NCBI RefSeq assembly: GCF_050436995.1
Contig: NC_134749.1
Coordinates: 10,806,001-10,870,000, forward strand
Direction of reading: 5' to 3'
DNA length: 64,000 nt
Source of the DNA: Anticarsia gemmatalis
Lineage: Eukaryota; Arthropoda; Insecta; Lepidoptera; Erebidae
Shown here: piece by piece, positions 13,201-23,160 of the stretch
Layout: each line of letters starts with the position of its first letter
Position numbering within the stretch: position 1 is the first letter of the stretch
Notes under the pieces: generated by a model
What the model was told of the DNA's origin: nothing
Seen by the model: the letters and a program-made list of their open reading frames with translations, nothing else
Database searches by the model: none
Position numbers and translations under genes: made by a program

Positions 13201-16200
13201 ATTTCAAGGTATTTGACCGAACTCTACAAATAGTATTGTAAACCTATGAATGGTCTTCATTATAAGAACAAGTTTAAGTCAACTACTATGTAAATGTACG
13301 TGTTTCGTTGTATCGGTAACAGATGCTAATGAGAGTGATCATGAAACATTTCTCTTTCCTACCGTGACCAAGTTATGACAGTAACACACTTTTTCAGAAT
13401 AACAGAACAATAACTTTGCATACTTATTTGCTTACTTATTTGTTGTTTTTCTGACGTACTGTGTCGTTTTAGTTTAAGCCAACTCTCCGCAGAAGATCCT
13501 ATTCTATGCTATCGTATGGTTTGAGGAAGATTAGAAAACTAGTTAGGTGAAGATACCTACTGTATAAAATATGTAGTACTTTCCTGCATTTCTTGAATGC
13601 TTTCCCATTTCTATTTTAGAGCCAGGGTAGATTATAATGGCTTATAATATTAGTAATTACATTCCATTATCTATAGTTTGAAAGTTTGGGAAATGCTGTT
13701 GTAGAAATAATTATGGGAAGTAGCACCCAACAAAATATTTATTTTATTAAACATCTTCTTGGCAAGCTTTTTGTGTTGCAATATTTAAAAAGATCTTTCA
13801 GAAAATTATACTATTGATGAACTTTGAACTAAAGTTCGTTCATCGAAAGAAAAAAGGTGTTTTTGAACTGTCGGAAATTCATCCAAATTAGGAGTTAGAT
13901 TTTTATAGGATTGATTCTAAACTAATTTGCCAATTGCCATGGAACATAAAATCAATTTCGCTAACGATTTTAATGGAGTAACGGTGTCTTAGCAATATGA
14001 TATTAATGTTTTTATTGATGCATTCCTGTAGCAAATTGATAGTTAGTTTGCATATTAATTTATCTTTCCTCGCACCGGTACCCAATGGTGATCATAGGTT
14101 TTTAGTTTACCGGTACCTTGTATAATGATATAATATTAATACGACTGCTACCGGAATTTGAAAATTGATTAATGATGATCAATGATCCCACAATGGGTCA
14201 CTGACAGCTCTAATAATTTTAAATAACGAATATTTAGTTATTATCCAACAGCGGAAATCGAAGACTATCTAATTAAAAGATTTTGTTAGACTAAGGTTTT
14301 TGACATGGCTACCGTTTTTACATGTACAATTGTAACTGTCGAGTATGGAGAGTTTGACATTTTAAATATACTGTCAAAAATAGTTTCTACGACGTCCGCC
14401 AGAGGCGCTGATCAGATTTTCGTACATAATTTTTCATTGCCGGTTGTCGATACTCGATAGTAGTAGAGATTTGGGCTACGGGATACCAGAACCAAATAAA
14501 GCAGAGGCTTGTTCAGCATCGTTCATTTAAGTAATGTAACCGATAACTTATTGAACATGTTTATTCACCTGATCAGTTGTTTACAATTAACCTTCACAAA
14601 GGGTTATTCGATTGTAATCTTGCAAGTATTATGTTGCAGTCTATAGGGAAATAATCGTACGCATGTAAATTTTATAGTCAGTACTTGTCTTTAATAAAAA
14701 TTACTACAAATGAAGTGGAAATAAAGTAGTTTGCAGTTTTGTCTCGTTACGTCAGGGATCGCAAACCTTCGGTGCGTCAGTGAAATTATCTATTACGTGC
14801 AATATAATTGATTCGCCGCTCGCTCTGTGCGGATTACCACGGTAATAAGGTACAACCAGTACTCAAGCATTGTGTAATCGTGCGTCGAACTTTTTTGAAA
14901 GGGAAAACTGTCCTGTGAATCTAAATATATATAACTCAAAGTGACTGACATAGTGCTCTATCAACGCACAGCCCAAACCACTGGATTGATCGGGCTGAAA
15001 TTTGGCATGCAGGTAGCTGTTATGACGTAGACATCCGCTAAGAATTTAGGTATTTTCTACCCCCAAGGGAATCAAATAGGGGATGAAAGTTTGTATGAAA
15101 ATTCTGTCCTAAGTGTGACTTAGGACAGAATTTTCATACAAACTTTAACCACGCGGACGAAGTCGCGGGCAAAAGCTAGATAAAAGATTGATTCAGAAAA
15201 TAATATTTATGACTATAATCGGCGGGTGCCAATCCTCTTATTACGAAAGGGGCGACGACTAGTCTACAACGTCATTGGTTGCAATAGTTGATTTTTTTGT
15301 GAAATATTGTGCGAGGTATTTTTGCGTCTAAAGTGAATACTTGAATTTAAATTATAGCTCTTTATATTTTGTTCGATTTAAGGTTAACACCTTTTTAATG
15401 TATAAATATAACATTACTTGAATTATGATACAATTTAATGCACTTGATTTACTTCAGTTGACATTTTTGTACAATATTTCTACATTATTTCCTTCGTTTA
15501 CTTTACTCGTACTAATTCGTAATATCTACTATACTATTAACTGGTTGAATAAAAATGAATAAAGAATAAACCTATTTCAGAATTGTTGATATTATTATCT
15601 GATTATAAGACATTTTCTATGACGACATTTTTCCTAATTTGTGTAAAGTTTATAGAAATATGCTGCAAAGGTTAATCGATCTTTAATTAACAATAACAGG
15701 TAAATACGGACTTTAGTGACCTTTCTTCATATCATAAGTTATTTCAAAATTTTAATAAAAAGATACAGAAAATAAATTGTTATTTTAAATTATTATTGTC
15801 TCATCTCGTTGACCTCTTAACCAAACCTCAGTATAAAGGTCAACATAATATAATGTCCGTTTCTTCAATATTTGAGTATTTTCTGTAAAATACTCAAATT
15901 ATGTCACAAAAATAGTATACATTTAATTAATTCCTGGACAGGGTTCATTAACAATACTAGTAGTAGTAGTGTTTACTACAATTATTATTATGTATTGATA
16001 ATAATAATTGTAGTAAACAATTTGCCGACAGAATGTATGTTAAATTACAAAAAAATCTGAATCCGGAACCACAAAAGTAACCACTGAGATTATCGAAACC
16101 AGTTAATCTGTTTTAGTGTGAAAGCATAACGAAAACCATTACTTGTACAATGGTATCTATAACAATATCTATTGTTCGAAAGTATTAAAATGGAAAAAGA

Positions 16201-19200
16201 TAACGTAACTCATTTCGTTTCTCATTACGTGACTTTCCATAAAATGGAGTATGCCGTGATTAGCATACACCATAATATGAGTGCGTTCACTGAAACACTT
16301 TCGCCCGTTGCTTCGTCTCGGTTGAGGTAAAATGTTGACGACACCTGGTTCGTACTCGCGTTTGCATAAACGTTGCACTAGCGTGTACATCGGTTTCATT
16401 GTTAATTAATCGGGTCTATGAATACATTAGCTTGCTTTGATTATGATTCAATGTTTAGCAATGTCATCGGATATACGTCGGATTATCGATTGCTTCTATT
16501 TTGTGAAATTGATTGATTGATGGACACGTAGAAATATTGAGAAATGTCTTAAAGTATAATCTTTTGATTGACCATAAAATCCATAATATGTAACTATATG
16601 ACAGTCAGAAATCAGTTCGTCCTCGCTTACAACATGTTACAATGATTTGCAATTCAATATGTGATACACAACGTAGAATAAGGAAAATAGATTTCAAATA
16701 TGAAAATCTTAATTGTAGGCCTTAGTTACTTCTAGAACAATGTGAATGAAATACACAAAATAATCACAGCAGGAACAGCTATCTGGTTATGAATGGCACT
16801 CAAAAACGAAACTAGAGCAATTTGTTTCTTAAAAAGTTTGATTAATTAACACGATATAATGTATCTTTGAATCTCATTATTTTGTTCCAGTCTTGGGAAA
16901 ATATAACTATCATATTGCACCACAATTCCTCAGTATATTATGTAAGAGAAACCGCAAATAGTTTGTTGGGGTCATCAGTTCACGTGTGGGAATCATCTCA
17001 TACCTAGTTTACTTGTGTTCATAGTTCTTGTATCCAAGCAGAAACACGGTTGAGAACGCGAAGTTTTTAATGCTTAAATTTTAGGTCAAATGCAAATTTA
17101 TACTTAAATGTATGTGGGAGTATGTTTTGTAGTTTTGTATGTGACAGATTTGCGTCTAAGATTTTGTGTCATTTTTTTCTCAACACATTTTCCGTACCAC
17201 AGAATAGGGTTACGTTAAGAAAGTTTGGCGTTAATTTAATTATAGAAATAAGTAAATAGCTCGCATAAAAAGCTAGTGACGAGTTCAGTTTTTCAGTTAT
17301 TGGTAAGTACTAAATATCGCTATGAATGAATAAAATTGTACCATTTCGAATAGTGTAATTGACCTTAAACATGCTCATTTCTTCATTTCTTTCTTACCAT
17401 TTTAAAGTTACACCTGTATTCAAAAGTACCCCGTTCTACCGTATTGGAAATGGTTAAGATTTTTTTGCTGGAAAGTCCATGTTTAAAACTTTGCATACCT
17501 ACTTTGCACTATTACTGAATGTCACAGTAGGACAATCATAATTTTCATATTAATTAACATTTGTTTTGCACTTTTCATATGCATTTAATTAGATAATAAT
17601 GTCGTTTGTTGCGTCTCGATAATAATATGTTGAATGCTAAGCATTGTATTGATTTCATAATTATGTAGAACTAATTATAAAAAAAAACATGTTTAACGCA
17701 TAAGTTATTTAAAATTTTAACGATTTGTCGCTTGTTTTAAATTAATGATAATATAACTTAACAGCTATTTAAATGTAGAACAAAAAGATGAATGTCAATC
17801 TAATATAAGTTTTTTTTTTAATTATTTTATAAGTTGGTCGTAGAATACGTTAGTTAACTGCAACAGTTGGAAATGAAGCGTTTCAGTATTTTTTTTATAG
17901 TTTTTAGGATTCCTTGCCCAAAGGGGACAATTCACAACCCATTACTGAGCCTTCACTATCTGTGTGTTATAATTACAAGGCTGTATCTCTTAAACCGAGA
18001 TAGTTAAAGAGGTTAAATATTCACAGATTTATTTTATTATTTGTTTATTTCGTAATTTCACAGCTTTACTGTAAAGCGCTTGACATAATCACGAAATAGG
18101 TACCTATTTATAAATTAAACATACCTACTGTCCTACCATATCACCGTGATATTGTGTACACAATACTTAGAGACATATAATTATGTACATACTTTAAAAC
18201 AAAACTTTCGGGACTTCTATGCTATAATATTATTATCTTAGAACCTACTATGTTTTTGTACCTTATTAAAATAAATAAATACAGTTACGTATTTTGTTTC
18301 AGTGAATTGCAATATAAATGTGCATTCATTTATATTTTAATAGCTTTATAGTCGATAAATTGCCTCGATGCGGATGTTTTTTCTTTGTTTTAGTATTAAG
18401 ACTCACGAAATCGTAATATACAAGTACTACGGTACTTATCAATGAAACTAATCGAATATTTATGGGGTTGGTCTTACCATATTTATATATTTATTAGACA
18501 CTGGGATTCTTTAGTATATTTTTGCGCATCTAATCTATATTATGATAAACAAAAATGAATGACCGAAATGTTGTGTTTATGTATTTATGTACGTAACTTT
18601 TGAGCAACTAAACCAGATTGGATAATTCTTTTTTTAACATGTTTATAACTGTCCTGACACGGTTTATATGGGATCGACGGGATCAAAATTCCCTCGGAAA
18701 TGGCATATAAAATTGTACTATACCCAGACGAAGTCGGGTCAGTCCGTTAAAAGACGACAAATCAAAACCTTTCGTCCGTTGAAGTGTTTAATGTAATCTA
18801 ATAGGTAGTATGAGTGTGAATACAGCAAGCAAAAGAAAGCTTGAAGAAATCGTAGCAAGTGGAGTCCTTTGGTCTCATAGGAATAAGGGAGTGATTTGTC
18901 TTGGTTATAAGGCTTCACAGGACTGACAAAAATATCATTTTAAATTCTACATCAAGTACAAAGCTCGCACTAATATTTTTCCTATTATAAGTAATCTTTA
19001 TACGTATACATACGGCAATAGTCTTCAGAGGTTTTATAAAATAGACCCAAGCTCTAAGAGCGTATCAAAAGTAATTTGTTTTGAACCAAAAACTGCAAAT
19101 AAGATTACACGATTTCATTTTTAATCAGCATAAATATCCGTCTATATATATCTTACTATTTATTATCAAATCTTTGATGGAGTAACAAGTTGCATAGATA

Positions 19201-19766
19201 CAAATACTTAGTAATATTGTCCACCGGTATGACAAGTTACATTCATTACTCAAGGCCGGACAACTGGAGCAAAATTCTAAACAAAGGTCATACATATACA
19301 TACAACTTACCTATGATTTATTGTATGTTAGTGTCACTAAATAGATTAAATAGGGTTTAGAAATAATAATACATTTGCATAAGTACAAAATTTCGTACTT
19401 AAATGTACCTAAGCCAAATTCGAAAAATTAAAGGAAAATAAATGTAGAAAAATTTAACCTATGTTTTTCTTGATTAATTTTGGGTAACAGTACCAACTTT
19501 ACTTAACATATTATGCTTAACGCGTTTTTTTTTATTACACTGCTATATTTTATTGTTGGGAAAACGATTTCGAATTAATATTGAAAATAATATCACCAGG
19601 TTACTCATTTGGTAGCTACCATTTTGTATAGTGACGATCTTTATGTTCTTATAATAATTAAAGGAAAAATAATGCAACTTACACTATCCGCAGATATGGC
19701 GCTATCACTCAATGATATACCGAAAACGCAGAGGTAACACACAAGTCCACTGATTTTGCGAACCAT
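4245..19766 (-). CDS. Candidate secreted cysteine-containing protein, possibly odorant-binding protein (5' two exons only)
   Basis: Two minus-strand exons fit together. Exon 1 (19766-19683) encodes 28 residues starting MVRKISGLVCYLCVFGIS, a typical signal peptide (basic start, hydrophobic core, then SDSAISADS), and ends at a GTAAGT donor in phase 0. Exon 2 (4338-4245) starts after TTTATTCCAG, also in phase 0, and encodes 31 residues including EQRCRNPPTAPQK and CQDEIKLSILR, then a phase-1 donor (GTTAGT). The frame is open across the join. The spacing of the two cysteines around an amphipathic helix resembles the start of insect odorant-binding proteins of the Obp73a/Obp70 type; that assignment is inference from memory of the family. 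Later exons with the remaining cysteines would lie left of position 1. The intervening intron would be 15.3 kb. Exon 2 alone is the stronger part of the call. Confidence 0.5.
6990..7090 (+). repeat. Short interspersed repeat, family C
   Basis: It reads GAAGCAAAGGAAGATTGTAA, then AAGTGGCGTTTCCTGGTCTC, then CTACCCCTATGGAAGAAGG, and ends CGTGATTTTATGTATGT. It matches the copy at 40430-40550 block for block. Confidence 0.75.
11761..11937. mobile_element. Foldback MITE, family 2, complete copy
   Basis: Long inverted arms begin CTCGATTCTCTACTACTATC and end GATAGTGGTAGTGAATCGAG. The arms pair over about 35 bp with two mismatches. The interior has GAAAATCTGATCAGCGCCTC. A half-copy lies at 14341-14478 in the opposite orientation and another at 25888-26035. 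Confidence 0.85.
12380..12558 (+). mobile_element. Helitron-like non-autonomous element, decayed
   Basis: It ends GAAGTCGTGGGCAGAAGCTAGT, whose CTAGT end and preceding 'cgaagtcg' stem are the usual 3' terminus of short lepidopteran Helitrons. The interior 'AACGAATTTTAATGAAATTTGG' type text is shared with such elements. The left end is uncertain. Confidence 0.55.
14341..14478 (-). mobile_element. Foldback MITE, family 2, partial copy
   Basis: On the minus strand it reads AATCTCTACTACTATCGAGT, then CGACAACCGGC, then GAAAATCTGATCAGCGCCTC, matching the complete copy at 11761-11937 in the same order. Only one arm is well preserved. Confidence 0.75.
14920..15180 (+). mobile_element. Non-autonomous Helitron with internal perfect hairpin
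   Basis: It starts TCTAAATATATATAACTC and ends with the short stem CGCGGACGAAGTCGCG followed by GGCAAAAGCTAG, the standard TC...CTAG(T) layout. Interior words ('GATCGGGCTGAAATTTGGCA', 'GGATGAAAGTTTGTATGAAA') are typical of these elements. At 15086-15147 two copies of one segment sit head to head, giving a perfect inverted repeat of about 29 bp per arm. Confidence 0.75.
15870..15899. repeat. Short perfect hairpin
   Basis: The arms ATTTGAGTATTTT and AAAATACTCAAAT (13 bp each, perfect) are separated by the four bases CTGT. Confidence 0.8.
15971..16018. repeat. Perfect 21-bp hairpin with 6-base loop
   Basis: The left arm 15971-15991 begins GTTTACTACAATTATTAT; the right arm 15998-16018 is its exact reverse complement; the loop is GTATTG. 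It is preceded by a (TAG)n run. It probably arose by inverted duplication or is the core of a small foldback element. Confidence 0.85.
17890..18030. repeat. Decayed interspersed repeat with 'CCTTGCCCAAAGGG' block
   Basis: It contains GGATTCCTTGCCCAAAGGGG, CACAACCCATTACTGAG and GGCTGTATCTCTTAAACCG in the order I know from a widespread insect repeat. Identification is from memory and only one copy is visible here. Confidence 0.4.
18790..18900 (+). repeat. Short interspersed repeat, family C, diverged copy
   Basis: It has GCAAGCAAAAGAAAGCTTG, then GTGGAGTCCTTTGGTCTCA, then AGGAATAAGGGAGTGATTTG, matching the 40430-40550 copy in order but with many substitutions. Confidence 0.45.
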
Positions 19767-19899
19767 TTTCACTAACACTTCCTTTTAATCCAACAAATTA
19801 AATTAAATAAACAAAATATTTATATTAATTTCGTTTAACAAACGACAAAAAATACCAACGCGAGATTTAAAATTAGTTTTTTATTTTTACAGACTGTGT

Positions 19900-20080
19900 T
19901 CTGTTTTTCGAAATTTGAAATTTATTTTTTTATCGGCGTTAAAGGCGTGCAGCGAAAGGTGCGCGGCCGGTCGCGGTATGGAACGTAACTCGCGAATGTG
20001 ACGATTTTTGAAAGGCCCGCGTAGGAGGGCTTCGCGCCGATTTCTGTCTACGTTCCATTACAAGCATTGGCTATGAGTAA
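19900..20080 (-). promoter_or_regulatory. GC-rich 5' flank of the candidate secreted-protein gene
   Basis: This block sits 130-310 bases upstream of the proposed start at 19766 on the minus strand. It is much richer in CG dinucleotides than its surroundings (for example GTGCGCGGCCGGTCGCGGT). A short inverted pair, TGGAACGTA and TACGTTCCA, brackets its core at about 19979-20057. Position and composition suit a promoter or 5' UTR, but it could also be a small GC-rich foldback insertion. No TATA box could be assigned. Confidence 0.3.
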
Positions 20081-21960
20081 GATTGGCAAAATAACGCGCT
20101 TTGAATGAGCGGCTTAGTGAATTATTTGATTAAATTATATTACTTAAGAGTTTTTTGTAGCTGGTGTATTTTGAAGTACAAATTGATTTATAAATAATTT
20201 AATTAATGGCAGAACGTATTTAGTATCAATTATTATGTAATACAGCTAGCGAAAAACAACAATTTTTTAAAAAAAAGTATATAAAATATTCTCAATATGG
20301 CATTAAATAAAAGTTTCAAATAGAATCAAACAAAAATATGTTACTTTGGAATAAACTACTAATTCTCTACACATTTAGATTATCGAAATCCGAAAACAAA
20401 TAAGACGGCTTATCTCCCTATCATAATTCGACGTGCAAATTTTAATTTTACATAATGAATTATTAACACATAATTTAATTTTATTGTCTACTGATTAACA
20501 GTAATATAACGAATCGCGGAAAACCGATTTATGTGAATCAAATTGACGTGTGTGTAAATTAAGAAGTGATTGTTGTTGTACAATGTACTTTTTATATTGA
20601 CACAAGAATATAAATAACGGAGAGTAGTTATTATATTTCATAGCTAAAAGCCAAAGGTAAATGTCCTCACCAATCAGTAAGTATTAGAATTTTATACATT
20701 CACGAGCATTAACAGTGTAACGTATTAATAAGATAATATACCTAACTACATTTTTACGTGGTTTCGCCAGTTTCACAGCATTAAAACAAGTCTCAGCAAA
20801 CGTTTGAAAATTTCATCTATTAAACTATCTAGGTACTGCACTAGACGCATATCCAAAATTGAAAACGCCGACAGTATGTAGGTATCTTCAAACCCTTTTT
20901 TGAGTTAAGTATAAATATTACTAATTCGATAAAAGTAGATTCGCATTGTTTTAAAAAAGTCAGTGAAAATTTGTTACCTCTCAACACCTTCAGGCAGTTC
21001 AAACAGCTGAAATTTTGTCTCACGATTATTAAAGCGTCTGAATAACTTAACATAGCAATTTGACGCATTGTCACTTTGATATTTGTCAGGCGCTCAAAAA
21101 TGATTTATTAACAATTAATATAATATTTTGTTGATTATTATAACTCAAAGGGCTAATTGCTTCAGGACTACCATTGAATAGTATGTGTTGTAATTAATTA
21201 TCACTTAAAATAGTAACATTGACTGGATACTGGAACCTAAAGTTTTAGGTAGTAGTAGTAGATTTTTTGTAGAGCCTGTAGTCTTTGTAGTACCTAAGTA
21301 CATTATATTCGCAGGTCATTCACCAAATAATAATGTAAATTTTTCGCTTAAGCAATGTTTTTCAGAGTAATGTAGCGCTTAAAGAAGCTTTCTGTATACA
21401 TTTTTTTTGGAATCCCAATAATCATACGAATACCGACTATTATAACGAAAGTTGCATTTCAAAAAAAAAATAGCAATAATCTATCGTAAAAATCACTCTT
21501 GATCAAGAGATATTGCAACGTTAACTATATTGTTAGGATTTGTTATTTCTACACGTCGAATAAAAAAAGCTATGTATGATAAATAGCGCATATAAATGAG
21601 TTTGGTCTAGACTGTAACTGGCTATTGCCTAAGTGGGTCAAATAACTTAACACGGTTCTATCTAGTTACACAAACCTGCGCATTGAGTTACGTACTTAAA
21701 GGACTATGAACATTTTTAAATGACATTAAAATTTGTAGTTCTATATTATAGTATTAAGCTGAAAAATGTGTTTGTTTTGAATGCGCTAACCTGAGGGACT
21801 ACTGGTCCAATAGAAATTGTGTTTAGTACTCAATTTATTGAGTAAGGCAGACTGTATATGTATAACAGTCCGAGCAGAAGAATTTGCGAGACGCCGCTAG
21901 AGAAATTTAATAATTATTGGTATGGGCTGACAATAGAGCCAAATCTGTCAGTCCAACTTC
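20081..21960. other. Gene-free AT-rich stretch
   Basis: No exon-like frame with splice sites was found. Near 21771-21860 there is a worn relic of the Helitron family present at 48953 and 60170 (words like GAATGCGCTAACCTGAGGGA and CTACTGGTCCAAT). The rest shows simple AT-rich sequence only. Confidence 0.5.
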
Positions 21961-22433
21961 TTGTATGGTCGAGATTACAATGAACTATTAATAGCTGAAG
22001 GCTCTTTTTTACTTGGGGAATGCATTACGCATACCCCTGCACCCTGGATAGAGTGCAGGTTTATGTGGGACTCCCGCCACGTATGCCCCTCACGACCGCT
22101 TGGGTCCAGTTGGACCGGTGTACGGCGGGATGACTGCCAAGCATATACCGCAAGTCGCACGCCACACGTTTGCCCAAAATTTAAGAGCACCTCAGAGGGG
22201 GGTGCCTCAAATTTGTTTGACATGTTTACATTACACAGCAAGTACAGCTGAAAATCTTCGGTATACAGATGATACGTGCACTGAAGGATTTGAGTTCCAT
22301 ATTTTATAAAACTGAAAAAAGTAAAATAACAATGAAGAAAGATAACCGTCTTGAAGCACGCAGAGTCGAGGTCGCGCCAAGATGAAGACGATTCACCGAC
22401 ACGAACCGACTCCGAAGACAAGATAAAAATCAT
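21961..22433. other. Unexplained GC-rich island with overlapping open frames
   Basis: An open frame of 96 codons on plus (21961-22251) overlaps one of 152 codons on minus (22433-21975). The core at about 22020-22210 is far richer in G and C than its neighbours (for example CCTCACGACCGCTTGGGTCC). Neither translation matches a family I know, and neither looks clearly protein-like. A 19-base word around CACCCTGGATAGAGTGCAGG contains a local inverted repeat (CACCCTG / TAGAGTGCAGG). It could be a fragment of a larger transposable element or an old pseudogene. Confidence 0.3.
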
Positions 22434-23160
22434 TGCTTTTAAACAAAATTTGCACCAGAAGAATTTTGTATGGAATGCGAATTAATACAACAGTTGTAGC
22501 GCCACGTGTAGTTTGAATCCCTCCTCGGACAAATATCTGTGTGATGAGCACGAGTATCTGTTCTGGGCCTGGTTGTTAATTTTTCCATATAAGTATGTAT
22601 TTAAAAGTATATTTTTCAGTTATTTTGTTACCATAGTACAAGCTCTGCTTAGTTTGGAATCGAATGACCGTGTATTGTCCAATTATTTTTATTTCAATAT
22701 AAGGTTATATAGCTAAAAATACTTTGTAGGTTTCCTGTTACATACACGACCTTATTTTTGTTACAAGTACAGGTTGGGGACTGTAATTTTAATTATCATC
22801 TACAATCACAAACATAGGTACATCAGGATGAGTAACTTTAAGAAACTCTTTACAAATCTACTTGCCCTTTAAGGAAAATTAAATGGATGATGGATGGACT
22901 TGAAGTAAATTGGTAAAAAAATACGGTTATTTATAAATTATTGACTGAAAGTCTTATTATTACCGACAAAAAATACAAATTTTCCATTGTATTCGAAATA
23001 ATTAATTAAAATTGTCTTGCTTATTAAATAATTAACTTCGACATACTAACGCCATCTATTGGCGATGAGGCGTATAAAACCAAACAAATGTTTCGGGATC
23101 GTTAGTGTCTTTAGAGGAGGCTTGGGGGTCACGCGTGCTTAGCAAAATAATACAGTGATT

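Larger units (their letters stand above)
4339..19682. other. Long intron (or gene desert) of 15.3 kb
   Basis: This lies between the two candidate exons of the minus-strand secreted protein. No exon on either strand could be supported. It holds at least two Helitron-type elements, two members of MITE family 2, family C repeats, two near-perfect hairpins near 15.9-16.0 kb and much simple AT-rich DNA. The open frames here are 60-153 codons long and look random. If the two exons do not belong together, this is intergenic. Confidence 0.5.

Noticed and set aside
16169..16399. 76-codon minus frame with some protein-like words
   Set aside because: No signal, no matching splice partner and no recognised family; kept out for lack of support.
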